This document shows, in pieces, positions 39,201 through 49,855 of a stretch of 64,000 nt of DNA; within the stretch, counting starts at the first letter, position 1, and each line of letters opens with the position of its first letter. The stretch spans positions 3,106,501 to 3,170,500 of the forward strand of contig NZ_PPPD01000001.1 in assembly GCF_002901445.1 (NCBI RefSeq). The letters are read 5' to 3'. The DNA is from Deinococcus koreensis. GTDB lineage: Bacteria; Deinococcota; Deinococci; Deinococcales; Deinococcaceae. The notes beneath the pieces were generated by a model. The model saw only the letters and a program-made list of their open reading frames with translations, was not told the origin of the DNA and did not search any database. A program made the position numbers and the translations under genes.

Positions 39201-40553
39201 TCACCCCTGGCGCAGCTCGCGGTTCAGGCGGTCGGCCGCGACCAGCAGCACGTCCCACACCGAGGAAAAGGGCGGGGCGTAGGCCAGGTCGGCGTCGAAG
39301 AGATCCTGCACGGAGGCGCGGCGGTGCAGCAGGGCGGCCACCACGTCGATGCGCTTGGCGCTGATGTGGTTCTCGGCCACGATCTGGGCGCCCAGCAGGC
39401 GGCCGCTGCCGCGCTCTCCCGTGAGCCGCACCTGGATGGGCCGCGCGTCGGCGTAGTAGCCGGCGTGGTCGGTGCTGCTCACGTCCACGCTGATCGCCTG
39501 CAGCCCCAGCCCGTCGGCCTCGGCCTGGGTCACGCCGGTGCGCGCCACCCCCAGGCCGAAGGTCTTGAAGATGGCGGTGCCCACGATGCCCGGGAAGGTG
39601 GCGTCGCCGCCGGCCATGTTCACGCCGGCCACGCGGCCCATCCGGTTCGCCGTGAGCCCCAGCGGGATATGCACCCGGCGGCGGGTGACCCGGTGGACGC
39701 TCTCGGCGTTGTCGCCCGCCGCGTACACGCCCTCCGTACTGGTTCGCTGCCGGATATCGACCGCGATGGCCCCGGTCTTGCCGAGGCGGGCCCCGGCCGC
39801 CTGGGCCAGCCCGGTGTTCGGCCGCACGCCCACCGCCACGACCACCACGTCGGCGCGCACCAGCCCGTGCTCGGTCTGCACGCCGCTCACCCGGCCCCCC
39901 TTGCCGGTCAGGCCGGTCACGCCGGTGCCGCAGCGCACGTCCACCCCGTTCTTCTCCAGCTCGGCGCGCACCCGGCGCTGGGAGGGCAGGTCGAAGCCGC
40001 GTCCGGCGACCTCCGGCCCCTTTTCCAGCAGCACCACGCTCAGGCCGCGCGCCCGCATGGCCTCGGCCAGCTCCAGCCCGATGTAGCCCGCCCCCACGAT
40101 GCAGGCCCGTTTCGCGTCCTGCAGGCTGGCCTGGATGGCCTGCCCGTCGGGAATCTCGCGCAGGACATGGACGCCGGCCAGGTCGCTGCTGGCCCAGTCG
40201 GGCACGGTGGGGGAGACCCCGGTGGCGAGCAGCAGGCGGTCGTAGGGCTCGGTGACGGCACGCCCGGCGCCGCGGTCATGCACGGTGAGCGTCCGGGCCG
40301 CCGCGTCCACCCCCGTGACCTCGTGGCGCAGCCGCACGCTCAGGCCGCGCGCCCGCATCTGCCCCGGCGTGCGGGCGACCAGCGCCCCGAAGTCGTCCAC
40401 ATCTCCGCCCAGCACGTAGGGCAGCCCGCAGGCCCCGTAGCTGACGTAGTCGCCGCGCTCGAAGACCACGATCTCGGCGGCGGGGTCGAAGCGCTGGGCG
40501 CGGCTGGCCGCACTCATGCCGGCGGCCACCCCGCCCACGATGACGATTCGCAT
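39201..40553 (-). CDS. FAD-dependent CoA-disulfide reductase-like oxidoreductase
   Basis: This 450-residue flavoprotein has an FAD loop at the start ([19 protein letters not shown]) and a redox Cys at residue 42 in [15 protein letters not shown], the single-cysteine arrangement of CoA-disulfide reductase and NADH oxidase relatives. A second Rossmann loop ([16 protein letters not shown]) follows, then the FAD motif VYAAGDNAE. It may keep CoA or another thiol reduced, which fits an oxidative-stress-tolerant cell; NADH oxidase or persulfide reductase activity is possible. It has its own leaderless promoter. Confidence 0.82.
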   Translation of the reverse strand: MRIVIVGGVAAGMSAASRAQRFDPAAEIVVFERGDYVSYGACGLPYVLGGDVDDFGALVARTPGQMRARGLSVRLRHEVTGVDAAARTLTVHDRGAGRAVTEPYDRLLLATGVSPTVPDWASSDLAGVHVLREIPDGQAIQASLQDAKRACIVGAGYIGLELAEAMRARGLSVVLLEKGPEVAGRGFDLPSQRRVRAELEKNGVDVRCGTGVTGLTGKGGRVSGVQTEHGLVRADVVVVAVGVRPNTGLAQAAGARLGKTGAIAVDIRQRTSTEGVYAAGDNAESVHRVTRRRVHIPLGLTANRMGRVAGVNMAGGDATFPGIVGTAIFKTFGLGVARTGVTQAEADGLGLQAISVDVSSTDHAGYYADARPIQVRLTGERGSGRLLGAQIVAENHISAKRIDVVAALLHRRASVQDLFDADLAYAPPFSSVWDVLLVAADRLNRELRQG

Positions 40554-40559
40554 GGCCCG

Positions 40560-40565
40560 AGCCTA
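40560..40565 (-). promoter_or_regulatory. -10 box TAGGCT, leaderless start
   Basis: On the minus strand TAGGCT lies 6 nt before the ATG at 40553. Confidence 0.6.
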
Positions 40566-40652
40566 CCCCGCCCCCGGCGCCTCGCCCTTTAGACCGCGTC
40601 CATTGACGCCCCGTTCATTGACACCGCGTCCCTCTGCCCGCTCAGTGCCCGT

Positions 40653-41471
40653 TCAGCGGCCCACGTCCCGCCGGGAGAAGCTCGGCAGGGCGAGCCCGAC
40701 CAGCCCCGCGCCCACCAGCAGGCACACCAGCAGCGGCCACAGGCTGACCGGCTGCACCAGCGGCGAGCCGCCCAGCGCCGCCGACCAGGGGTTGAGCCAC
40801 GCCAGGTCGGCCAGCACCCGCACTTGAGCGCTCAGGGTGTGCAGCGCGACCAGGCCAATGCCCAGGCCGGCACCCACCGCCGCCGCGAGGCCGGGCCGCC
40901 CGGTCGCGGCGCCCAGGGCCAGCGCGAGCGCGCCGAAGACCCAGGCCCCCAGGACGTGCAGCCCCGTGGTGACCAGCAGCCGTCCGGCAGGCAGGGGCGC
41001 CTGGAACAGCCCCCCGAAGCCCCAGATGCTCAGGAACAGCACCGCTCCCAGGGCCAGCAGCAGCGTCAGCAGGGCCAGCGTGCGTGCCAGCAGCAGCGCC
41101 CGGCGGGACACCGGCTGGGCCAGCGGCAGCTCCAGCCGCCCGCGCTCCTCCTCGCCGGCAATCAATGCCGCGCCGCTCAGGCCCGCGAACACGCACAGCA
41201 GCACCGGCATCAGACTGAGCAGCCGGCCCCCCACGTAGCCGGCGGGGGTGGTCAGGTCGTCGCCGATCAGCGTCCTCAGGGCCCCCGGCAGGCTCTTCAT
41301 GATCTCGTTCACGCTGGGGTCGTTGCGGATGCTGGGATAGAAGGCCATCAGCAGCAGCACGTAGGCGGCCAGGCCCCCCGCCCAGCCCAGCAGGCTGCGC
41401 CGCGAGTCGGCCAGGGTCTGCCGGTAGAGTTCCGGCCAAGAGGAAGCAGACCCGTGGGGCTCAGGCCACAT
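40653..41471 (-). CDS. ABC-2 type permease
   Basis: This 272-residue membrane protein has six hydrophobic stretches and an ABC-2 pattern with the EEERGRLELPLAQPVSRRALLLAR segment after the second helix, which contacts the ATPase. Its ATG lies inside the end of the ATPase gene (11-nt overlap), so it is the third gene of a regulator-ATPase-permease operon. Such units often export antimicrobials or lipids. The substrate is unknown. Confidence 0.82.
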   Translation of the reverse strand: MWPEPHGSASSWPELYRQTLADSRRSLLGWAGGLAAYVLLLMAFYPSIRNDPSVNEIMKSLPGALRTLIGDDLTTPAGYVGGRLLSLMPVLLCVFAGLSGAALIAGEEERGRLELPLAQPVSRRALLLARTLALLTLLLALGAVLFLSIWGFGGLFQAPLPAGRLLVTTGLHVLGAWVFGALALALGAATGRPGLAAAVGAGLGIGLVALHTLSAQVRVLADLAWLNPWSAALGGSPLVQPVSLWPLLVCLLVGAGLVGLALPSFSRRDVGR

Positions 41472-42357
41472 GGGGCACCTCCGGGCGGTACTCGCCCAGG
41501 AACGCGTCTTCCAGGCTGGACGGCGTGAGGCTCAGGCTCCGGAGCGACTCGCGGGCGAGCGCCCGGATCAGGGTGTCCGGGGCGCCGCGCCACAGGCCGC
41601 GGAAGTCCAGCCCCAGCTGCTCGCCCCCACTCATGCCGGGCAGCTCGGCGAGCCTGAGCTGTGGGGGCGCGGCGAAGCTCACCCGCACCTGTTGCGGCAG
41701 GCTGGCCTTCAGCGTGGCCAGCTCCTCCACCCGGATGAGTTCCCCCGCGCGGATCAGACCCACCCGGTCGGCCACCCGCTCGACCTCGCCCAGCACGTGG
41801 CTCGACAGGAAGACCGTGCGGCCCCCGGCGCGCGCCTCGCGCAGCAGCTCCAGCACCGTCTCCTGGGCCAGCGGGTCGAGGCCGTCCGTGGGCTCGTCGA
41901 GGATCAGTACCTCGGCGCCCGTCATCAGCGCCAGCACCAGTCCCACCTTCTGCCGGTTGCCCTTGCTGAGCGTGCCCACCCGCCTGTTCAGGTCGAGGGT
42001 CAGGCGCCGCGCCACCTGGGTTCCGTGTTCGGGCGTGGCGGCGGGGCGCAGGGCCGCCGTGCGGCGGATCAGCTCTCCGGCCGTCCACTCCGGGCGCAGG
42101 TGGACGTCGCCCGGCAGGTAGCCCACGCGGGCGTGAACCGCCTCTCTCTCACGCCAGACGTCGTGGCCCAGGATCTGCGCCTGCCCGCCGCCCGGGCGCA
42201 GGAAGCCCAGCAGCGTGCGGATGGTGGTGGTCTTGCCCGCCCCGTTCGGCCCCAGGAAGCCGAAGATCTCTCCCGGCGGTACCGCCAGGGTCATGGGCTT
42301 CAGGCCGACCCCCGGCGCGTAGAGCTTGCTCAGGCCGCTGATCTCGATAGCGTTCAT
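41461..42357 (-). CDS. ABC transporter ATP-binding protein
   Basis: This 298-residue ABC ATPase has Walker A GPNGAGKTTT (near 39), signature LSKGNRQKVGLVLAL, Walker B VLILDEPTDGLDP and a C-terminal accessory domain of the drug-exporter type. ATG 42357 follows AGGGGGAG at a short distance and comes 11 nt after the regulator stop. It works with the permease at 40653-41471. Confidence 0.88.
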   Translation of the reverse strand: MNAIEISGLSKLYAPGVGLKPMTLAVPPGEIFGFLGPNGAGKTTTIRTLLGFLRPGGGQAQILGHDVWREREAVHARVGYLPGDVHLRPEWTAGELIRRTAALRPAATPEHGTQVARRLTLDLNRRVGTLSKGNRQKVGLVLALMTGAEVLILDEPTDGLDPLAQETVLELLREARAGGRTVFLSSHVLGEVERVADRVGLIRAGELIRVEELATLKASLPQQVRVSFAAPPQLRLAELPGMSGGEQLGLDFRGLWRGAPDTLIRALARESLRSLSLTPSSLEDAFLGEYRPEVPHVA

Positions 42358-42368
42358 GTGCTCCCCCT

Positions 42369-42902
42369 TCAGGTGCCGTCTCGCTGCTGCCCCTCTGACC
42401 CGTGACCCTCTCGCCGCTGGCCTTCCCTTCGCTGCAGGGCGTGCCACTCCTCCAGCACCCTCGGAAACAGTTCGAGCCACAGTCGGTAGAAGGCGCCCAT
42501 CTCGCGCAGCGCCCCCGGATCGCCGCCCGGCGGCAGCGCGGCCAGCCCTTCCTCGGCCAGCCGCACGAAGGTCTCCAGCTTGCGGTTGCCCTGCTCGGTC
42601 AAGGTCGCCCAGGCGCCGGGCCGCACCCGGAAGCGGTCGGCCCGCTCGCCCGGATTGGGCGCGTGCTCGATAAAGCCCATCAGCGTCAGGTGCTTCAGGC
42701 CGGTGCTGATGCCCGCCCGGCTGGACTGCAGCGTCGCGGCGAGTTCGGCGGCCGTGTGGCCCCCCGGCGGCGCGCACAGCAGCGCCCCCAGCACCCGCCC
42801 CGAGACGCGCGGCATCCCGATCATCTCCAGCATCACGCCCGCCCGCTCGATGAACTGCAGGTGGCCGCTGAGCCCGGGATCCGCCTTGCCCGCATCGGTC
42901 AT
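42369..42902 (-). CDS. GbsR/MarR-family transcriptional regulator
   Basis: This 177-residue winged-helix protein matches the GbsR/MarR group: RAGVMLEMIGMPRVSGRVLGALLCAPPGGHTAAELAATLQSSRAGISTGLKHLTLMGFIEH, a pattern of helix-turn-helix followed by a C-terminal helix bundle. It heads the ABC operon and probably represses it. An in-frame ATG at 42920 exists, but TACACT 6 nt before the ATG at 42902 supports the shorter leaderless start. A perfect 18-bp palindrome sits next to that promoter. The C-terminus is Arg/Glu/Gly-rich. Confidence 0.82.
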   Translation of the reverse strand: MTDAGKADPGLSGHLQFIERAGVMLEMIGMPRVSGRVLGALLCAPPGGHTAAELAATLQSSRAGISTGLKHLTLMGFIEHAPNPGERADRFRVRPGAWATLTEQGNRKLETFVRLAEEGLAALPPGGDPGALREMGAFYRLWLELFPRVLEEWHALQRREGQRREGHGSEGQQRDGT

Positions 42903-42908
42903 GACGAA

Positions 42909-42914
42909 AGTGTA
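42909..42914 (-). promoter_or_regulatory. -10 box TACACT, leaderless start
   Basis: On the minus strand TACACT lies 6 nt before the ATG at 42902 of the regulator gene. Confidence 0.65.
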
Positions 42915-42919
42915 CGACA

Positions 42920-42937
42920 TTTCAGAATATTCTGAAA
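42920..42937. promoter_or_regulatory. Palindromic operator of the regulator/ABC operon
   Basis: TTTCAGAATATTCTGAAA is a perfect 18-bp palindrome. It starts 5 bp upstream of the -10 box of the regulator gene and covers its spacer and -35 position, as expected for autorepression. It also lies 58 bp before the divergent class V aminotransferase promoter. Confidence 0.75.
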
Positions 42938-42994
42938 GATGTAGATGACCCAGGGCAGGTCAGACGCCTGGGCCCCGCGCGGCCTCCCGCGGAC

Positions 42995-43000
42995 TACCCT
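42995..43000 (+). promoter_or_regulatory. -10 box TACCCT, leaderless start
   Basis: TACCCT lies 7 nt before the ATG at 43008; the intervening GGGGAG may also serve as a ribosome site. Confidence 0.5.
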
Positions 43001-43007
43001 GGGGAGC

Positions 43008-44189
<1,182 letters not shown>

Positions 44190-44489
44190 CCAGTGCGGCT
44201 GGAACCGGCGGCACCGGGATCATCTGCCGAGGCCATGGGACAGGGCCGGGGACTGCGGGCCGTCGCAGGCCACGTGGAGGAGACTCGACCCGCTTCTCCA
44301 GCAGCGAGGCCATCGCGCAGCGGGCCTGGAGGGTCTGGAACAAAGTGAGCGGCCCGCCACGGTGGAAACCGGTGGCGGGCCGCTCAGGTCTGTGGGGCTG
44401 ATCTGGAGGGTGCTGATCTGGTGTCTGGATTGACGGCCTGTCCTGCCGAACGCTCCGTCGCGGCTGTTCCTCCAGAGATCGTCAGGTGA
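44190..44489. other. Non-coding gap between convergent genes
   Basis: Apart from the long hairpin at 44346-44386 I see no gene or promoter in this stretch. Confidence 0.5.
44346..44386. terminator. Long perfect hairpin
   Basis: TGAGCGGCCCGCCAC and its exact complement form a 15-bp stem with an 11-nt loop between two convergent genes. It has no T run but should be a strong stop for both. Confidence 0.65.
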
Positions 44490-46004
44490 TCAGTTGCAGG
44501 CCTGCCGGGTGTAGCCGCTCATCTTCGCGCCGCGCAGGTCGAGATCGCGCTTGATGGAGTTGATGTTCAGCGACCGGGACAGCTCGCAGTCCAGGGTGCC
44601 CTCATACTCGGCGTTCAGGGCCAGCTTGCCGCGCTTGACGTACTCGGACAGCGGGCCGCACTCGCCATACTGCTGGCATTCCTCGTTCAGGATGCCGTCG
44701 AACTTCTCGACCATCATCTTGCCCGTGCGGTCTTTCAGCAGGATCTTGTCGGGCCCGTTCTTCTGGAACACGGCCAGCCCGTAGGCGTGGGCGCGGTCGG
44801 CCACCCAGCCGTTGAAGTCGATCTGCTGCTGGGTCGTGATGCGCCCACCGCTGACGTTCTCGTCATTCTGCAGATTGTCGGGTTCGACCGCCGCGAAGCC
44901 CTTGTCGGCGCACATCTTCAACCGGTTGTTCAGGATGGTGGCGAGCACGGAGTTCGCCTTGAACACGTCAGTCACGTCCAGGAAGTACTCCCCCGGCCAG
45001 CCTGGATCGGCCTGAATCTTCAGGTACTCCGGATACTGGCCGGAATCGGGCAGGCCCGGCTGGTAGCTCCCGGCGTTGATGTAGCAGACCGTGTAGATCC
45101 CCTGCGCGTTCATCTGAGCCACCTTGGCGGCCGAGGTGCCGAAGCCGTCGACATCCATGAGCCGGACGCCGGCGGGTACCACGATGTCCGCGTCGGTGCC
45201 CGCGCTGATCTGCCAGTCCCAGGCCACGGTGCCGGCAGGCGGCAGCCGGATGCCCGAGGGCGAGGCCGGAGCCGGCGCTGGCGCTGGTGCGGGGGTCGGT
45301 GTGGGCGCTGGTGCTGGTGCGGGCGCTGGGGCCGGTGCAGGAGCGGGTGCAGGCGCCGGGGGGACGGTCTGCGCCGTGGACAGACAGCCCAGCAGCGTGG
45401 GCACGGCCCAGTCGGCGTGATCGTAGGCGTTGCCATTGCCGGCGTCGGTCACGACCATCGACAGGGTGCTGCGTCCGGCGATGTTCACCTTGATGGACCG
45501 GGTGGCGGTGGCGCCGGTCATGGTGCCGGAGTCGTACAGCTTCACGCCGTCGCCGAACACCTGGAAGACCACGCTGCCCCTGCTGCCCACCTCGTCGTCG
45601 ACGCCGATGTCGGCCGTGAAGGTCGGGCACTGCCCGCCCACGGCGAAGGCCAGCCGGGACGTGGCATGGACGCCGTAGCCCTTGCTGTAGGTCTTCCCGT
45701 TCAGCGTCAGGGTGCGGCCGTCTCCAGCCGTGGCCTCACCGTTGCTGCGGTTCAGTTCGACCGGCCCATAGCCGTTGGTGGCCTGTGTCCAGGTTCGGCC
45801 GGTGACCGCGTTGTTGCCGGCCACGATGCTCAGGGCGAGCCCGCCCAGGGGCGTGTCGGTGGTGATGTCCCGGGCCGAGGGGACGCCGCCCGCCAGGGCC
45901 TCCTGAGGTGCGCTGAGCGGGCCGCCGCATCCGCTCAGGAGGGCGACTGCTCCCAGGAGCAGGAGGGGTGAGGATGATCGGCCGAGGGGAAGGTTCCTTC
46001 TCAT
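44490..46004 (-). CDS. NPCBM plus GH114 lipoprotein (alpha-1,4-polygalactosaminidase type)
   Basis: This 504-residue protein has a lipoprotein signal (lipobox LSGC). Domains in order: an NPCBM sugar-binding domain near 50-205 (TLNGKTYSKGYGVHATSRLAF), an Ala-Pro repeat linker of about 35 residues, and a GH114 domain near 255-500 (VAWDWQISAG, IYTVCYINAGSYQPG, FAAVEPDNLQND). GH114 enzymes cut alpha-1,4-galactosaminogalactan, an exopolysaccharide. It would act outside the cell on its own or a rival's matrix. ATG 46004 is preferred over a TTG nine bases upstream. Confidence 0.82.
   Translation of the reverse strand: MRRNLPLGRSSSPLLLLGAVALLSGCGGPLSAPQEALAGGVPSARDITTDTPLGGLALSIVAGNNAVTGRTWTQATNGYGPVELNRSNGEATAGDGRTLTLNGKTYSKGYGVHATSRLAFAVGGQCPTFTADIGVDDEVGSRGSVVFQVFGDGVKLYDSGTMTGATATRSIKVNIAGRSTLSMVVTDAGNGNAYDHADWAVPTLLGCLSTAQTVPPAPAPAPAPAPAPAPAPAPTPTPAPAPAPAPASPSGIRLPPAGTVAWDWQISAGTDADIVVPAGVRLMDVDGFGTSAAKVAQMNAQGIYTVCYINAGSYQPGLPDSGQYPEYLKIQADPGWPGEYFLDVTDVFKANSVLATILNNRLKMCADKGFAAVEPDNLQNDENVSGGRITTQQQIDFNGWVADRAHAYGLAVFQKNGPDKILLKDRTGKMMVEKFDGILNEECQQYGECGPLSEYVKRGKLALNAEYEGTLDCELSRSLNINSIKRDLDLRGAKMSGYTRQACN
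45255..45360 (-). repeat. Ala-Pro linker repeat
   Basis: Tandem GCx-CCx codons encode an (AP)n linker with two Thr substitutions, joining the sugar-binding and catalytic domains. Such a tract could vary in length by slippage. Confidence 0.7.
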
Positions 46005-46012
46005 AGCCGCCA

Positions 46013-46018
46013 AGATTA
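46013..46018 (-). promoter_or_regulatory. -10 box TAATCT, near-leaderless start
   Basis: On the minus strand TAATCT lies 8 nt before the ATG at 46004. The AT-rich 284 bases upstream, up to the tctA stop, hold no gene. Confidence 0.45.
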
Positions 46019-46288
46019 AGGAGGCTTAATGCACCGATGTGGGGAAATCCGACATTTAATCCGGCGGTCTTAGACAGCTTTATGAGATGTGAAACTGATG
46101 AAAATCGGCTCAATTCTTCTCGATAAAGATTCAGACAGGAGTCGCCCGATCAGCTGAGGACTCAGTGAGTTCACATCTGACCGCCTGTCTAAAGGCTCTG
46201 CCCCCGTCGGATACCCCCGGAGGAACAGCGGTGTTGAAGCCTGCCCCGATTCCTAAAAAGTAGTGCACGTCACATTGTAGGCCAACCC

Positions 46289-47803
46289 TCAGCCACGTCG
46301 CCTCGTGCGCCGCCCCAGCACCGGCGGCAGGGCCAGCGCCAGGGCCACGCCCAGCAGCAGCAGGGCCGTGAGCGGCTGCCGGACGAGGAGGCCGACCTGC
46401 CCCCCACTCTGTTGAAGCGCGGTGCGGACGAGGCCTTCGGCAGTCGGCCCCAGCACCACGCCGATGATCGCGGGCGTGAGCGGGAGGTCGAAGCGGCGCA
46501 TCAGGAAGCCGACGACTCCGAAGACCGCCAGCAGGAACAGGTCGAACACCGAGTTGTTCAGCGAATACACGCCCACCGTGCTCAGCACCAGGATGCCGGC
46601 ATACAGGTAGGCGCGGGGAATGGACGCGAGCCTCGCCCAGACGGCTGCCAGCGGCAGGTTCAGCAGCAGCAAGGCGCTGCCGATGTACAGGGAGGCGATC
46701 AGCGCCCACACCAGCGTGGCGTTGGTCACGAACAGCAGGGGCCCCGGCTGCAGGTCGTACTGCTGGAAGGCGGCCAGCAGGATGGCGGCGGTCGCGCTGG
46801 TGGGCAGCCCCAGCGTCAGCAGCGGCAGCAGCACCCCGGCCACCGAGGCGGCGTTCGCCGCTCCCGGCCCCGCCACGTCCTCGATGACGCTCCCGCCAGA
46901 CGCTTCCGGATGTCGGCCGAGGCGTCGTTCAAGGGTGAGGCTCAGGCGGGTGGGGAGGTCGGCGTCGCCGGTCGCAAGCGCGCCGAGGGGGAAGCCCAGA
47001 ACCGCGCCGCGCAGCCAGGGGTTCCACGAGCGGCGCCAGTCCCCGCGGGTCATGGCGCCCCCGCCGCGCAGCCTGAACCCGTCCTGAACCCGGCCGGGGC
47101 GGCTCGCCACGTACAGCGTCTCGCCGACGGCGAGCAAGCCGATCACCACCGTGCTGAAGTCGATGCCGTCGAGCAGTTCCGGGCGGCCCAGGGTAAAGCG
47201 CGGCGGTCCGCCCTGTGGGTCGGCGCCGATCAGCGCGATCGTCAGGCCCAGGAAGAGGCTGATCAGCCCGCGCAGGGGAGAGCGCGTAAAGGTGGCCGAG
47301 ACCATCACGAAGACCAGCAGGATGAGCATGAAGCTGGCGCTGGCCGGCATGGTCACCGCCACCCTCGCGATGGCCGGCGTGACGAGGGTAAGCAGGGTGG
47401 CGGCGATGATGCCCGCGACGAACGAGCCGGTGGCGGCTGTCGCCAGCGCCGCCGCCCGGCCCCGCCGCGCCCTCCGGTGTCCCTCCAGCGCCGGGATGGG
47501 GGGGGCCGCCTCGCGCGGCGTGTCCCGCAGGCTGGAGGCGGCCGAGTCCCATGACATCCCGCCGTAATAGACGCCGGCGAACATGATGAAGGCGCTGACC
47601 GGGGGGAGCCTGGCCGTGACCGGCAGCAGCAGCGCCACGGTGAGTGCCGGGCCGAGACCGGGGCCAGGGCTTGGGCTGGAGAGCACCCCCACCAGCGTGC
47701 CCAGCGTGACCCCGATCAGCGCCCACAGCAGATTCGCGGGGCTCAGGGCGGTGCCGAACCCGCCGAGCAGTGCACTCAGGGTCTCCACTATCAGGGCCTC
47801 CAC
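46289..47803 (-). CDS. tctA: Tripartite tricarboxylate transporter large subunit
   Basis: This 504-residue membrane protein has about twelve transmembrane segments and the TctA pattern, with [28 protein letters not shown] near the start and a [19 protein letters not shown] segment. TctA is the channel of secondary importers for citrate-like carboxylates. GTG 47803 overlaps the tctB stop by one base. No tctC binding-protein gene is adjacent. Confidence 0.87.
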   Translation of the reverse strand: MEALIVETLSALLGGFGTALSPANLLWALIGVTLGTLVGVLSSPSPGPGLGPALTVALLLPVTARLPPVSAFIMFAGVYYGGMSWDSAASSLRDTPREAAPPIPALEGHRRARRGRAAALATAATGSFVAGIIAATLLTLVTPAIARVAVTMPASASFMLILLVFVMVSATFTRSPLRGLISLFLGLTIALIGADPQGGPPRFTLGRPELLDGIDFSTVVIGLLAVGETLYVASRPGRVQDGFRLRGGGAMTRGDWRRSWNPWLRGAVLGFPLGALATGDADLPTRLSLTLERRLGRHPEASGGSVIEDVAGPGAANAASVAGVLLPLLTLGLPTSATAAILLAAFQQYDLQPGPLLFVTNATLVWALIASLYIGSALLLLNLPLAAVWARLASIPRAYLYAGILVLSTVGVYSLNNSVFDLFLLAVFGVVGFLMRRFDLPLTPAIIGVVLGPTAEGLVRTALQQSGGQVGLLVRQPLTALLLLGVALALALPPVLGRRTRRRG

Positions 47804-48321
47804 TACAGGAGGCCCCCGAGCACGCCGGCCGGCAGGCTCAGGCCCAGGCCCCGCGTGAAGACCAGGAAGATCAGCACGGCGAGCAGCAGGGCCACTCCGA
47901 CCATCAGCGCCCAGCGCCGTTCGCCGAGGGCCAGGGCCACGCAGAACGCCATCAGGGCCGTGCCGGGCACGAAGCCCAGCGGCGGGATCAGCACCATGCC
48001 CAGCAGGAACCCGCCCAGGATGAGGCCGGGGGCCTTCAGATCGGCCGGAGCGTCTGGACTGGTGTCCGGGGCCCCAGCCGGCCCGGCCCGCTCGCCGCGC
48101 AGGGTGAGCACGGCCAGCCACGTGCCCAGCGCCAGCGTGCCCAGCGAGACGGTCAGCGGGAAGACGCGCGGGCCCACCACCGCGTCGGTGCCGGGGGGAA
48201 TCCGGAGCGTGCCGTACAGCAGCAGCGCGCCGAGCAGCGTGACGCCCAGCGCCATCAGCAGGTCGGGGACGCTGGGAGCGCGCGGCGGATCAGGGGGTGA
48301 TGGGCGGGAGGGGTCAGACAT
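47803..48321 (-). CDS. tctB: Tripartite tricarboxylate transporter small subunit
   Basis: This 172-residue protein has four transmembrane segments and the TctB pattern ([35 protein letters not shown], then a Pro-containing third helix). The cytoplasmic N-terminus and a middle loop are Pro/Asp-rich. AGGAG precedes the ATG. It forms the membrane complex with TctA, translated just after it. Confidence 0.83.
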   Translation of the reverse strand: MSDPSRPSPPDPPRAPSVPDLLMALGVTLLGALLLYGTLRIPPGTDAVVGPRVFPLTVSLGTLALGTWLAVLTLRGERAGPAGAPDTSPDAPADLKAPGLILGGFLLGMVLIPPLGFVPGTALMAFCVALALGERRWALMVGVALLLAVLIFLVFTRGLGLSLPAGVLGGLL

Positions 48322-48874
48322 GCAGGGCTCCTCGTGGCGGGCGACCGGACGGGGCGGGGGAGCGGGCCGGGTTCAGCAGGCCGGTGTCCTGCGGGAGTCC
48401 CCTGCACCTCGGGCCGCCGAGCCTGGCGCCGCTCATGGACACCTCAGACCCGGACGCGAACGCTGCGGCATAGGGGAATGGCGTTGGGGAGGGGAAAGGG
48501 ATGCCCGACCCCCGCCGCGCCCCGAACCAGGATCGGCGACGTCGAAGGGCACGTGATCCAGGGTCGAATCTGCATCGACCAATCTGGTAGGCAGCGGGGC
48601 CGATCTACTGACGTTCATGGTCGACCTCCGGGGGAGGGCCAGCGCCGCCCCCTGGGCGAACTGGTCGCTTCCAGCCTACGCGCCGGCCACCCCACGATCA
48701 ATACTGCGGCCCCGCCAGCACGTCGTTTTCCGTATCCGATGCTTCCGTGCCCGGAACGCACGGCGGCGAGCACCGCGCACGGGGCGGCGCCGGTGGGCCA
48801 GGACGCGGCTGTCCGGTCGCCCCTGGAAGGCGTCCCTGGAATCTCCCCCGATCCGCGCTCTACACTGGGTGCCC
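48322..48874. other. Gene-free region upstream of tctB
   Basis: These 553 bases hold no gene I can support. A tctC gene would be expected here but is absent, and the short frames resemble no family. The final 14 bases are the promoter of the lipoprotein gene at 48875. Confidence 0.45.
48861..48866 (+). promoter_or_regulatory. -10 box TACACT, near-leaderless start
   Basis: TACACT lies 8 nt before the GTG at 48875. Confidence 0.5.
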
Positions 48875-49855
48875 GTGCGTCCCCTGGCCCCCCTGCTCCT
48901 GAGTCTCCTGCTGATGCTGGTGGGGTGTGCGCCGAATTTGGTGATCCATCCCTTCCGGGCGGCCCCCCTGGCGCTGGACGGCCCGGCCCCCGATGTGGTC
49001 GTCCTGAGCATCTCGGGCCGCTGTGCGCCGCCCTGCGTGTCGCCGCGTGACAACTGGGATTACCTGAGTTCGCGGGGCACCCTGGACAGACTGGCCGACA
49101 CCATCTCCGCTGCCGGCTACCGCGTGCAGGTCGCCGGATACGCCAGCCACCCGGCGGCCCTGGCCCAGTCGCCCTATCTGGCGACGGCGCAGCGAGGCTT
49201 CGAATCCCTGCTGGCCGACTTCGACCGGATGAACCGTGGCTGGCTGGGCGGGCCGCGCCCCCCACGGGTGGTGATGCTGGCCCACTCGCACGGCGTGGTC
49301 TGGTCGCACCTGCTGACGCGCCGCTACCCGCAGGTGCCCTTCGCGCTGCAGATCGATCTGGACGGCATCTGTGTGGCCTGGGGCAGCGATTACGGCGCCG
49401 CCCTGCGCGACGTTCCCGCCCCGCCGGAAGGACTGCCCTCGGCCCGCGCCGCCTGCGACAAGGTGAACGTGAAGGGGCGCGGCGTGGCGTACAAGGACAT
49501 CGTGTGGCCCAACGTGGCGCGCAACCTGGAAGTCCAGAGCAAGCGCCTGCCGTCCAGAACCGGCGCGAGTGGGGGCCTGCCGGTCAATTACCTGTTCGAG
49601 CTGTCGGCCAACCGGCGGCTGGACGGCACCACGGGCGGCCTCGAACGCTTCGTGTCGGCCCGCGAGGATCACGGCGCCGTGACCCGGCCCGGCAGCGACG
49701 CGCTGAACTGGGTCACGGCCAGGACGAACGTGATCCTGCAGACCTGGAAAACCCAGGACGCGGCCCTATCACCGTCCGACCGGCCAGACGCACACCGGCC
49801 AGACCCGAGCCAGCCTGACCCCGGCTTGCCCCGTCCCAGCCCGTCGGAGCGCTGA
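48875..49855 (+). CDS. Putative lipoprotein, alpha/beta-hydrolase-like
   Basis: This 326-residue protein has a lipoprotein signal (lipobox MLVGC) and looks like an alpha/beta hydrolase: VVVLSISGR, then VVMLAHSHGVVWSHLL, where the H-S-H-G turn resembles a nucleophile elbow of lipases or esterases. The usual third catalytic residue is not certain. The C-terminus is Pro/Ser/Asp-rich and probably disordered. The longer frame upstream is not expected to be coding, because TACACT lies 8 nt before GTG 48875. Confidence 0.6.
   Translation: MRPLAPLLLSLLLMLVGCAPNLVIHPFRAAPLALDGPAPDVVVLSISGRCAPPCVSPRDNWDYLSSRGTLDRLADTISAAGYRVQVAGYASHPAALAQSPYLATAQRGFESLLADFDRMNRGWLGGPRPPRVVMLAHSHGVVWSHLLTRRYPQVPFALQIDLDGICVAWGSDYGAALRDVPAPPEGLPSARAACDKVNVKGRGVAYKDIVWPNVARNLEVQSKRLPSRTGASGGLPVNYLFELSANRRLDGTTGGLERFVSAREDHGAVTRPGSDALNWVTARTNVILQTWKTQDAALSPSDRPDAHRPDPSQPDPGLPRPSPSER

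Noticed and set aside
42903..42920. ATG 42920 as the regulator start
   Set aside because: A -10 box TACACT lies inside this extension and the 42902 ATG is 6 nt after it.
45255..45360. CRISPR-like periodic sequence
   Set aside because: The periodicity is 6 nt and codes an Ala-Pro protein linker; there are no spacers.
46130..46195. AGACAGG...CCTGTCT and CTGAG-CTCAG inverted repeats upstream of the GH114 gene
   Set aside because: The arms are far apart or very short, and no regulator is adjacent; too weak to call a site.
48433..48618. 61-codon minus-strand frame upstream of tctB
   Set aside because: It has no start signal, no family pattern and does not resemble TctC.
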